A stretch of DNA of 64,000 nucleotides, taken from CALDSL01 sp039810245. Lineage in GTDB: Bacteria; Chloroflexota; Anaerolineae; Anaerolineales; Anaerolineaceae. The stretch is from NCBI GenBank assembly GCA_039810245.1, contig JBDHWQ010000014.1, forward strand, positions 1-64,000. Direction: 5' to 3'. A program made the translations under genes and the position numbers. The notes beneath the pieces are model-generated. The model saw only the letters and a list, made by a program, of their open reading frames with translations. It ran no database searches and was not told where the DNA came from. Shown here piece after piece: positions 8,036-15,308 of this stretch. Within the stretch, counting starts at the first letter, position 1. The number at the start of each line of letters is the position of its first letter.

Positions 8036-8349
8036 GGAGGCAGGTCCCAGACCCGCCCGGGTCGTGGCAGGCTCAGACGCCAGCCAATGAAAACCAACCC
8101 GGAACATAGCGCCGTTTGTGCCGATGAGGACGTGGGTTATTTGTCGCACCTGGCGGGTTTGGAACCCGGCCCCACAAAATTGTTTCCTGAGCAAGCACCG
8201 GGCGAATCTACATATCATATTTTTTGTATATTTCTGGTAGAGAACTGTAGACCATCCCAGATTCGACAAATCCGATAGGATTGTCTATAATCAATAAACC
8301 TGTGGAAGTAACAGGATGGGGGTCATACACTTCAACTTAATGGAGAGTC
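8036..8349. other. Intergenic region with small palindromes and a promoter
   Basis: This 314-bp stretch shows no convincing gene. It holds short GC-rich palindromes near 8050-8065 (GACCC/GGGTC) and 8154-8168 (CGGGTT/AACCCG). They resemble degenerate relatives of the GGGCGGGT palindrome at 25534-25554. The AT-rich right part contains the promoter listed at 8263-8291. A 63-codon frame at 8087-8278 looks random. Confidence 0.6.
8263..8291 (+). promoter_or_regulatory. Promoter for the GGDEF-EAL gene
   Basis: TCGACA (5 of 6 consensus) at 8263-8268, a 17-bp spacer and a perfect TATAAT at 8286-8291. The start codon is at 8350, giving a leader of about 52 nt. Confidence 0.65.
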
Positions 8350-10836
8350 ATGGAAGCTTCAGAGAGGCCTGACCTGCTGCAACGCTTGCTAACCCTGCTC
8401 CCGCAAGCCGCCGACGATCGGGTCACCCAAACCTTTCTCAACGCACTTAACACCACGCATTCGATACAGGCGCGCTTTTTGGAGCGAACCGAAGAGAAAC
8501 CCGAAGAACCCGCGGAAGAGATTTTCTCCGGGTCACATTCGTATGGCTGGATTGTTTTTCCAGCGGAATTCAACCGCCTGCCGCCCGCCGGGCAGCAAAC
8601 CCTGCGCGCCGCGGTGCACCTGTTCGCCCTGGTATTGGAGAACCGGCGCAGCCGCCAGCTTCAGGCGGCCAGTAAAAACGCCGGTGAAGACCACAGTATC
8701 CTTTCCTATGTGATGGAAACCAGCCCGGCTGCCATCGTCATTATGGACGCCACCGGGACGATTACCTTCGCCAACTGGCGCGCCACTCAGCTCCTGCATT
8801 TTCACGAGCAGCCGCTGCCACTACAGCCCCGGTGGCAGGTGCTCGACCTGGAAGGGCAGCCCATGCCACCCGAAAAGCAGGTATTCTTGCGCGCGCTGCG
8901 CAGCCACCGTCCCATTTACGGGGCGCGTAACATCTTGCTGCTTGAAGATGGCAGCCGCGTGCCGCTGCTGATCAATGCCAGCCCGCTAGTGCGCGGCCAG
9001 GCCGGCGTGGAAGGTGTGATCCTGCTGATGATCGATATCAGCCAGACCCTGCGCGCCGAAGAGGCCCTGCGCCGCAGCGAGGAGCGCTACGCGCTGGCGG
9101 TTAATGGCGCAAACGACGGCATCTGGGATTGGGACCTGGAAACCGGAAAGGTGTATTACTCGCCGCGCTGGGTTGAATTGACCGGCCAGGCCAGTAACGG
9201 CGAAGAGCCGTTCGGCGAGCGCATAGAAGCCTGGTTCAGCATTGTACACCCCGCCGATTACTGGCAGTTAAAGGCGGATATCAGCGCGCACCTCAACGGC
9301 GATACGCCCCTGCTACAGAACGAGCACCGCATTTTGCACGCCGATGGGCAGTACCGCTGGGTGCTGGCGCGTGGCATGGCCGTACGTGACCCGGACGGTA
9401 AGGCTTACCGCATGGCCGGCTCGCTGACCGATATCCATCACCAGAAGACGGTGGAAGAGCGCCTTATGCACGATGCCATGCACGACCCGCTCACCCACCT
9501 GCCCAACCGCGCCTACTTTATCGACCAGGTGCGGCGTAGCATCGACCGCGCGCGGCGCAACACCGACTATCATGGCGCGGTGCTGTTCCTCGACCTGGAC
9601 CGCTTCAAGGTGATCAATGAAACCCTGGGCCACGCCAGCGGCGACCAGCTCCTGGTGGCCATCGCGCGCCGGCTGCAGGCCATCCTGCGCCCGCGCGATA
9701 CCGCCTCGCGCTTTGGCGGCGACGAGTTCGCCATCCTGCTGGATGATATCACCGGCGTAGGCGACGCCACGCGCATCGCCCAGCGCATCCAGGAAGAGCT
9801 GGCCTTCCCCTTCCGTATCCAGGAGCATGAGATCTACCCTGGCGCGAGCATGGGTATCGCCATGATCACCCACAGCACCTTCCGCGCCGAAGATGTGCTG
9901 CGCGACGCCGACACGGCCATGTACCGCGCCAAGGCCGGCGGGCGCGGGCGGCACGAGGTATTTGGCACCGAAATGCACGCCATGAACGTTGCGCTGTTTG
10001 AACTGGAAGGCGATCTGCGCCGCGCGGTGGAGCGCCAGCAGTTCCAGCTTTACTACCAGCCCATCGTCTCGCTGGAAACCGGGCGTATCACCTCGGTGGA
10101 AGCGCTGCTGCGCTGGCACCATCCCCGCCGCGGACTGATTTTACCGGGCGAGTTTATCATCCTGGCCGAAGAAACCGGGCTGATGCTGCCCATCGGTGAG
10201 TGGGTGTTGCGCAACGCCTGCCGGCAGGCCAAACTCTGGCACGAAGCCGGCTTTACCGAGCTGCGCATGGCGGTCAATATCTCGCCGCGCCAGTTCCAGG
10301 ACGGCGACCTGCCCGCGCTGGTGCGCGGCGTGCTGGAGGAAACCGGGCTGCCGGCCGAATACCTGCAGCTCGAAATCACCGAGTGGGCCGCCATGCAAGA
10401 CCTGGATCTCACCGTTCAGGTGCTGCAAAGCCTGCGCGATATGGGCGTGATGATCTCGATTGATGACTTTGGCACCAGCTACTCCTCGCTGGGCTACCTC
10501 AAGCGCTTCCCGGTCAGCTCGATTAAGATCGACCAGTCCTTCGTGCGCGACATGACCGAAAATGGGGACGACGCCGCCATCACCAAGGCGATCATCGCCA
10601 TGGGTAACGTGCTGGGGCTCAACGTGGTGGCCGAGGGGGTCGAGCTGGAGCAGCAGCTCGCGCTGCTTAACACGGATAAATGCGACCATGTGCAGGGCGA
10701 CCTGATGGGCCGCCCGGTGCCAGCCGATGCCATCACCTCGCTGCTGGTAGAAGGCCACACCCTGCTGCCCGATATGACGATCCCGGTCACCGGCAAGAAG
10801 AAGACCGCCAACCGCACCATCCGCCGCGCGAAGTAG
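8350..10836 (+). CDS. PAS-PAS-GGDEF-EAL cyclic-di-GMP signalling protein
   Basis: The 828-aa protein has an unassigned N-terminal region (1-110), a PAS domain (about 115-235), a second PAS/PAC domain with W-rich GIWDWDLETGKVYYSPRW (about 245-368), a GGDEF domain with intact GGDEF at 456-460, and an EAL domain with EAL at 584-586. DDFGTSYSSL and the later metal-binding residues are present. An RxxD inhibitory site (RPRD, 447-450) sits five residues before GGDEF, as in feedback-inhibited diguanylate cyclases. Both catalytic motifs look intact, so it could make and degrade c-di-GMP. There are no membrane segments. It has its own promoter. Confidence 0.95.
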   Translation: MEASERPDLLQRLLTLLPQAADDRVTQTFLNALNTTHSIQARFLERTEEKPEEPAEEIFSGSHSYGWIVFPAEFNRLPPAGQQTLRAAVHLFALVLENRRSRQLQAASKNAGEDHSILSYVMETSPAAIVIMDATGTITFANWRATQLLHFHEQPLPLQPRWQVLDLEGQPMPPEKQVFLRALRSHRPIYGARNILLLEDGSRVPLLINASPLVRGQAGVEGVILLMIDISQTLRAEEALRRSEERYALAVNGANDGIWDWDLETGKVYYSPRWVELTGQASNGEEPFGERIEAWFSIVHPADYWQLKADISAHLNGDTPLLQNEHRILHADGQYRWVLARGMAVRDPDGKAYRMAGSLTDIHHQKTVEERLMHDAMHDPLTHLPNRAYFIDQVRRSIDRARRNTDYHGAVLFLDLDRFKVINETLGHASGDQLLVAIARRLQAILRPRDTASRFGGDEFAILLDDITGVGDATRIAQRIQEELAFPFRIQEHEIYPGASMGIAMITHSTFRAEDVLRDADTAMYRAKAGGRGRHEVFGTEMHAMNVALFELEGDLRRAVERQQFQLYYQPIVSLETGRITSVEALLRWHHPRRGLILPGEFIILAEETGLMLPIGEWVLRNACRQAKLWHEAGFTELRMAVNISPRQFQDGDLPALVRGVLEETGLPAEYLQLEITEWAAMQDLDLTVQVLQSLRDMGVMISIDDFGTSYSSLGYLKRFPVSSIKIDQSFVRDMTENGDDAAITKAIIAMGNVLGLNVVAEGVELEQQLALLNTDKCDHVQGDLMGRPVPADAITSLLVEGHTLLPDMTIPVTGKKKTANRTIRRAK

Positions 10837-10884
10837 ATGGGTGATCGCGACAGGCGCGATACTGTTCCGTAAGAAACAAAACCC

Positions 10885-10931
10885 CGCCTCGCCCCTGCGC
10901 TAGAATCTCTTCTTGCGATGGGGGCGAGGCG
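10885..10931. repeat. Inverted repeat between the GGDEF-EAL gene and the two-component operon
   Basis: Perfect 11-bp arms (CGCCTCGCCCC at 10885-10895 and its complement at 10921-10931) enclose 25 bases. There is no T-run. It may act in termination or as a leader structure. Confidence 0.45.
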
Positions 10932-11097
10932 TGAGCAATCACCTGCGCCAATCGCGACCTGAAAGCCTCGCCCACCGCTTCGCGGCGCCTTTGGCCGGGT
11001 TATGCATGCACCTTGAGTACAACGCACTTCCAAATCATGCTATAGTTAAGAATTGCTCCGGCGGGAACGAGCGCCGGGCGTTTACCAGGAGCGCGGG

Positions 11098-11775
11098 ATG
11101 AAAGAACACGTCTTAATTGTCGAGGATGATGAAGCCATCGTGCGGCTGCTGCGCCGCGGGCTAACGTATGAAGGCTACCAGGTGGAGAGCGCCCTGGATG
11201 GCGAGAGCGGCCTGGCCCAGGCGCGCGAGCACCACCCCGACCTGGTGATATTAGATTTGATGCTGCCAGGCATTGACGGGCTGGAAGTGTGCCAACGGCT
11301 GCGCGGCAGCAGCAACGTGCCCATCCTGATGCTGACCGCCAAAGATACCATCCAGGACCGCGTGCAAGGCCTGGACGCCGGCGCCGATGATTACCTGGTG
11401 AAGCCCTTCGAGCTGGATGAGGTGCTGGCGCGCGTGCGCGCCCTGCTGCGCCGCACGCAGACCGAACGCGTGCAGACCCTCAGCTTTGGTGACCTGACCC
11501 TCGATACCGCCACGCGCCAGGCGGCGCGCAGCAGCCGCTCCATCTCGCTGACCGCCAAGGAATATGACCTGCTGGAGCTGTTCCTGCGCCACCCGCGCCA
11601 GGTGCTCACGCGCGAGATGATCTTCGACCGCGTGTGGGGCTATGACTTTGGCGGCGAGAGCAACGTGCTCGACGTGTACATCCGCTACCTGCGCCAGAAG
11701 CTGGAGACGGAAGGCGAAAGCCGCCTGCTGCACACCGTGCGCGGGGTGGGCTACGTGCTGCGCGAAACGCCCTGA
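11098..11775 (+). CDS. OmpR/PhoB-family response regulator
   Basis: The 225-aa regulator has the acidic pair E9-D10-D11, phospho-acceptor Asp53 (ILDLMLPG), Thr80 and Lys102 (VKPFE). A winged-helix DNA-binding domain occupies about residues 128-222 (LTAKEYDLLELFLRHP, ... VRGVGYVL). The ATG at 11098 follows GGAGCGCGGG; an upstream in-frame ATG at 11053 would add an unrelated tail. The stop overlaps the start of the histidine kinase (TGATG at 11773-11777), so the two are translationally coupled. A TATAGT box is present at 11041-11046. Confidence 0.95.
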   Translation: MKEHVLIVEDDEAIVRLLRRGLTYEGYQVESALDGESGLAQAREHHPDLVILDLMLPGIDGLEVCQRLRGSSNVPILMLTAKDTIQDRVQGLDAGADDYLVKPFELDEVLARVRALLRRTQTERVQTLSFGDLTLDTATRQAARSSRSISLTAKEYDLLELFLRHPRQVLTREMIFDRVWGYDFGGESNVLDVYIRYLRQKLETEGESRLLHTVRGVGYVLRETP

Positions 11776-13142
11776 TGTCCCTGCGGCTGCGGCTCACTTT
11801 GCTGTATACCACCCTGCTGGTGGGCGTGCTGTTCCTGTTCGGCAGCCTGGTGTACTGGCTGGTCAACGCCAACCTGCTCGACCAGGTGGACAGCGACCTG
11901 GCGCGCAACGCCGGGCAGATCACCAGCCTGCTGCGCGCCAACGAAAATAACCAGTTCGACGTGCGCACCATCGCTGCTTTCCGCGGCTCGGATAACCTCG
12001 AATTCCAGGTATGGAACGCCAGCGGCATTCTGGTGGTGGCGCGGCCAATGCCGCGCACCACGCCGCTGGATGCGGATGCCCTGCGCAGCCCCGCGCCAGT
12101 GTTCACCACCGCGCGCCTCGACGACACCCATCTGCGCGTGCTCACCGTGCCATTGGTGACGCAGCGCGGACCGGCCGGCACGCTGCAGCTTGCCATCCAT
12201 CTGGATCTGATCAACCTGTTGGTGCGCACGCTGGCCATCCTGCTGGTGATCATTGCCGTGCTGGCAACGGTGGTGGCCAGCGTGTGGATCTGGCTGGTGA
12301 ATGGGCGCGCGCTGGCCCCGCTGGCCACCATGACGCGCGTGGCCACGCAGATTTCGCACGCCGAAGACCTGTCGCGGCGTATCCCGCAGGTGGGCGCAAA
12401 CTCCGGCGACGAGGTTGACCAGCTCATCCAGGCTTTCAACGATACGCTGGAGCGGTTGGAAAAGTTGTTCACCACCCAGCGTCGCTTCCTGGCCGACGTG
12501 AGCCACGAGCTGCGCACCCCGCTGACGGTGATCAAAGGCAACGTCAGCCTGATGCGCAAGATTGGCGAGGCGGATGAAGAATCGCTGGCCAGCATCGAAA
12601 GCGAAGTCGACCGGCTGACGCGCATGGTGGGCGATCTGCTGCTGCTGGCCCAGGCCGAATCGGGGCGGCTGCCGCTTGCGCGCGACGCGGTGGAACTGGA
12701 TACTGTGCTGCTGGAAGTCTTCCAGCAGATGCGCACCCTGGCCGGCGAGCGCATCCATCTGCATATTGAAGACATCGACCAGGTGCACCTGGTGGGCGAC
12801 CGCGACCGGCTGAAACAGGTGTTGCTCAACCTGGTGGCCAACGCGGTGCAATACACCCCCGCCGGCGGGCAGGTGACGCTGCGCCTGAGCCAGACTGAGG
12901 CCGAGGCGCGGGTAGAAATCCAGGACAGCGGCCCGGGCATCCCCGCCGAAGATCTTCCGCATATCTTCGAGCGCTTCTACCGCGGCGAAAAGTCGCGCAA
13001 GCGCGGGCAGAACAGCGGCTTTGGCCTGGGCCTGTCCATTGCCTATTGGATCGTGCGCAGTCACCACGGCTCGATTGAGGTAACCTCAAAAGAGGGCCAG
13101 GGCACGTGCTTCACCGTGCGCCTGCCCAAAAAAACAGGTTGA
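11775..13142 (+). CDS. Membrane sensor histidine kinase (HAMP, HisKA, HATPase)
   Basis: The 455-aa kinase partners the preceding regulator. TM1 is at about residues 7-29, an extracellular sensor of about 115 residues follows, then TM2 at about 150-175, HAMP at about 177-230, and HisKA with phospho-acceptor His244 in SHELRTPL. The HATPase has N-box NLVANAVQYTP, G1 DSGPGIP and G2 GFGLGLS. The signal sensed is unknown. The last codons and TGA (13140-13142) lie inside the left arm of the 29-bp perfect palindrome at 13136-13195. Confidence 0.95.
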   Translation: MSLRLRLTLLYTTLLVGVLFLFGSLVYWLVNANLLDQVDSDLARNAGQITSLLRANENNQFDVRTIAAFRGSDNLEFQVWNASGILVVARPMPRTTPLDADALRSPAPVFTTARLDDTHLRVLTVPLVTQRGPAGTLQLAIHLDLINLLVRTLAILLVIIAVLATVVASVWIWLVNGRALAPLATMTRVATQISHAEDLSRRIPQVGANSGDEVDQLIQAFNDTLERLEKLFTTQRRFLADVSHELRTPLTVIKGNVSLMRKIGEADEESLASIESEVDRLTRMVGDLLLLAQAESGRLPLARDAVELDTVLLEVFQQMRTLAGERIHLHIEDIDQVHLVGDRDRLKQVLLNLVANAVQYTPAGGQVTLRLSQTEAEARVEIQDSGPGIPAEDLPHIFERFYRGEKSRKRGQNSGFGLGLSIAYWIVRSHHGSIEVTSKEGQGTCFTVRLPKKTG

Positions 13143-13195
13143 TAAACATGCCCGCAGCCGGGGCAAGCCCCGGCTGCGGGCATGTTTATCAACCT
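13136..13195. terminator. 29-bp perfect palindrome, bidirectional terminator candidate
   Basis: The arms 13136-13164 and 13167-13195 are exact reverse complements with only AA between them. The plus-strand kinase stop (13140-13142) lies in the left arm. The minus-strand transglycosylase stop (13195-13197) begins at the last base of the right arm. No long T-run follows on either side. The position suggests shared transcription termination for the two convergent genes. Confidence 0.7.
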
Positions 13196-13881
13196 CAACG
13201 AAGCCAGGCGGTTTTTGACGCGGCCTGGCTGCACAGATGTTCGCCGCCACTGTTCAGCCATTCCTGCAGGGCCGGGCTTTCTCCGGCCCCACTGGATGCT
13301 TCGACATAAATGCGGTAGCCCCAATCGGCGTAGCGCTGCGTTTCAGCGGGCCAGTAGGCTGCTTCCCACTGCTGCACGCCGATGCCGCCGTTGTAGCCGG
13401 CCAGGGCTTTGTACACATCGCCATTGGCGGCATCCAGACTCTGGCGCAGGTACAGCAGGCCCCGCCGCGCGTTGGTGCCAGGGTCGAGCGAATTTTCGCC
13501 TGGCTCAAAATGAAACGGCATCACCTGAAACAGCCCGGCCGCCCCGGCAGACGACAGCGCATCTGGATCGCCGCAGGATTCAATTTGCATCACCGTTGCC
13601 ACCAGGTTTACGTCCAGCCCGTACTGCTGCGACCAGGTCTGCAGCGCGCCGGACCAGCGCAGTACGGGGGCGGCATAAAACCCGGCCAGCTCTCCCGGTT
13701 GGACGGGCTGCGCCATGGCCACCGCGCCCGTCCGGGCTGCCTGGACGGGTAATATGTTCGTGTGTAATGTGCCGTACAGCACCAGACCCAGCCCCAGGCC
13801 ACATGCGACCAGCAGCATGGGCACAAAGGTCAGAAAACAACCGGTACCGGAGCTTTGTGAAGTTGAGCGGAGAGGCGCCAT
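13195..13881 (-). CDS. Lytic transglycosylase, SLT family
   Basis: This would cleave peptidoglycan glycan strands. The 228-aa product has an N-terminal membrane anchor or signal (about residues 14-38), then an SLT domain at about 85-180. The catalytic Glu is in MQIESCGDP, followed by AAGLFQVMP and YNGG. A C-terminal extension holds the GEHLCSQ cysteine. It is convergent with the kinase gene and shares its terminal palindrome. A similarly exported transglycosylase-like protein is at 50997-52877. Confidence 0.88.
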   Translation of the reverse strand: MAPLRSTSQSSGTGCFLTFVPMLLVACGLGLGLVLYGTLHTNILPVQAARTGAVAMAQPVQPGELAGFYAAPVLRWSGALQTWSQQYGLDVNLVATVMQIESCGDPDALSSAGAAGLFQVMPFHFEPGENSLDPGTNARRGLLYLRQSLDAANGDVYKALAGYNGGIGVQQWEAAYWPAETQRYADWGYRIYVEASSGAGESPALQEWLNSGGEHLCSQAASKTAWLR

Positions 13882-13911
13882 ACGTTCCCACAGGCGCGCT
13901 CCGCGGTCTCT

Positions 13912-14703
13912 TCAAGGACGGTGGTTGCCGTTGTTCCCCAGGGTGCGTGGGGCGGCGGAGCGTGCGCCTAAACTGTGATAGGTTGGCTCTGGCCGGGCGG
14001 GCACAGGTTCGGGCGGCGGGGGCGCGGCGCGGTGTGCAGACTGCACAGGGCGCGGCGCGGCGGCGCGCTGAGCCACCGGGCGGGGAGCCATATTGAGCGA
14101 GGGGGTGTACTCCGGCAAACTGCGAGTGGCGGGGTTTCCCAACGAACGGCGGTTGGATACTGCGCTGCTCTGATGCTTTCCATCCGCGGCAAACATGTGA
14201 TCGCCCGCATACGAGAGGGAGCCGATGATGAGGATGCGGATCACCCACACCATGATGGCAACGAAGGCCGGCACGATCTTGGTGAGCGTTCCGGGTTCCA
14301 CCACCGACTGGCTGGAGACGATCGCGTGGTTGTGGACCGCCATCGAGACGCCCCACCAGGTGAGGATCGCGTTCATGGTCGCGGCCAGCAGCCACGCCCC
14401 GAACAGATACCAGACCTCTTTGGGCTCGTCCGTGCCCTGCTGCGGAGTGAACAGCCGGGCAATCCCGGCGAAGTCAATGCCACAGAAGGCGATGGACAGA
14501 ATGGTGGCCCACCGCAGCCCGGCGAACTTGAGCTCTCCGAGCAGGTCTCGTAAGGCGTAATCGGTAGTGCTGTAGTTAAATATCTCGAATGCGAGCAGAG
14601 CAGTCAAGATAATTATACCAAACGCCAGCGAGGGACGCACCTTGAGATTCTGTAAGGCGTCAAGTGGACTGCGCCCGGTTTCTTCGGCATCGCTGAGGTT
14701 CAT
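13912..14703 (-). CDS. Hypothetical membrane protein with Pro/Ala-rich tail
   Basis: The family is not recognised. Of 263 aa, residues 25-175 contain four hydrophobic helices (about 27-44, 63-82, 99-120, 142-168). Residues 185-263 are a low-complexity tail rich in Pro, Ala and Arg, probably disordered. The start follows AAAGGAG at 8-bp spacing and has a strong promoter at 14761-14789. The transglycosylase gene lies 30 bp downstream on the same strand and may be cotranscribed, suggesting an envelope role. Confidence 0.65.
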   Translation of the reverse strand: MNLSDAEETGRSPLDALQNLKVRPSLAFGIIILTALLAFEIFNYSTTDYALRDLLGELKFAGLRWATILSIAFCGIDFAGIARLFTPQQGTDEPKEVWYLFGAWLLAATMNAILTWWGVSMAVHNHAIVSSQSVVEPGTLTKIVPAFVAIMVWVIRILIIGSLSYAGDHMFAADGKHQSSAVSNRRSLGNPATRSLPEYTPSLNMAPRPVAQRAAAPRPVQSAHRAAPPPPEPVPARPEPTYHSLGARSAAPRTLGNNGNHRP

Positions 14704-14736
14704 AGTTCACTCCTTTCTAATATTGAGTTGTCGCGG

Positions 14737-14789
14737 TAGAACAAAAGAACGATTGATCCCAGTATAGGACTTTCGTTCTAAGTTGTCAA
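14737..14789 (-). promoter_or_regulatory. Promoter with flanking inverted repeat (possible operator)
   Basis: Read on the minus strand, TTGACA (14789-14784), a 17-bp spacer and TATACT (14766-14761) form a near-consensus promoter. An 11-bp inverted repeat with one mismatch (14737-14747, TAGAACAAAAG, and 14770-14780) brackets the -10, as expected for a repressor operator. Confidence 0.65.
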
Positions 14790-14846
14790 TGGGGAATTAG
14801 AAAATAATTTCAATAATGATAAGGGCCGAGAATATAAATTACCCTC

Positions 14847-14875
14847 TTGACAGGCTGTAGAGTATATCGTAAAAT
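14847..14875 (+). promoter_or_regulatory. arsR promoter
   Basis: A perfect -35 TTGACA (14847-14852), a 17-bp spacer and -10 TAAAAT (14870-14875). The -10 lies inside the palindromic operator 14863-14884. Confidence 0.75.
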
Positions 14876-14884
14876 TACGATATA
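14863..14884. promoter_or_regulatory. ArsR operator 1
   Basis: A perfect palindrome with 10-bp arms, TATATCGTAA and TTACGATATA, separated by AA. It covers the arsR -10 box, so binding would block polymerase. The 18-bp core TATCGTAAAATTACGATA recurs exactly at 15280-15297. Confidence 0.75.
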
Positions 14885-14893
14885 GGAGATGCA

Positions 14894-15256
14894 ATGAAGG
14901 AGAATGCAACCGTACGGCCGATGAGCGCAAACGAAGAGCGCCTGGCGCGCATGCTGAAGGCGCTGGGTAATCCTGTTCGCTTTCAAATCGTCCAAATTCT
15001 GGCAGAAAAACAGATGTGCATCACCGGTGAGATCGTGGAGTTCACCAACCTTGCGCAGTCCACCGTCAGCCAGCATCTAAAAGTGCTGCGGGAAGCGGGA
15101 TTAATTTCCGGCGAGGTGGAAGGCCCGGCAACATGTTACTGCTTGAATGAATCCGGCATCCGCTGGCTCAAAGAGCAAATTACGGCCTGGCTGCCCGACT
15201 GCTGCAACCAGCCCCAGGCCGTGGAAACGGCAAAAACGGGCAGCGCCTGCTGCTAA
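14894..15256 (+). CDS. arsR: ArsR/SmtB-family arsenic-responsive repressor
   Basis: The 120-aa winged-helix repressor has the recognition region AQSTVSQHLKVLREAG (about residues 54-69). Cysteines sit at 81 and 83 (CYC), 103-104 (CC) and 119-120 (terminal CC). It lacks the classical ELCVCDL helix site, so As(III) is probably bound by the C-terminal cysteines, as in the Acidithiobacillus-type ArsR. It is expected to bind the palindrome in its own promoter and the identical one before the arsM fusion. Confidence 0.9.
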   Translation: MKENATVRPMSANEERLARMLKALGNPVRFQIVQILAEKQMCITGEIVEFTNLAQSTVSQHLKVLREAGLISGEVEGPATCYCLNESGIRWLKEQITAWLPDCCNQPQAVETAKTGSACC

Positions 15257-15279
15257 TCGATTCTTTTTTTGGCTGTAAA

Positions 15280-15297
15280 TATCGTAAAATTACGATA
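15280..15297. promoter_or_regulatory. ArsR operator 2, upstream of the arsM fusion
   Basis: An exact copy of the 18-bp core of operator 1 (8-bp arms TATCGTAA/TTACGATA around AA), ending 11 bases before the arsM ATG. TAAAAT at 15285-15290 could again be a -10; no good -35 is seen (a T-rich stretch at 15261-15270). The gene is therefore directly controlled by the same repressor. Confidence 0.7.
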
Positions 15298-15308
15298 AAG
15301 GAGACGCG

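Noticed and set aside
8087..8278. 63-codon plus-strand frame in the gap before the GGDEF-EAL gene
   Set aside because: No ribosome-binding site, no recognisable composition or motif, and it contains promoter-like and palindromic sequence.
13182..14096. 304-codon plus-strand frame
   Set aside because: It lies antisense to the transglycosylase and membrane-protein genes, has the Arg/Pro/Ala-rich look of high-GC shadow frames, and shows no domain motif.
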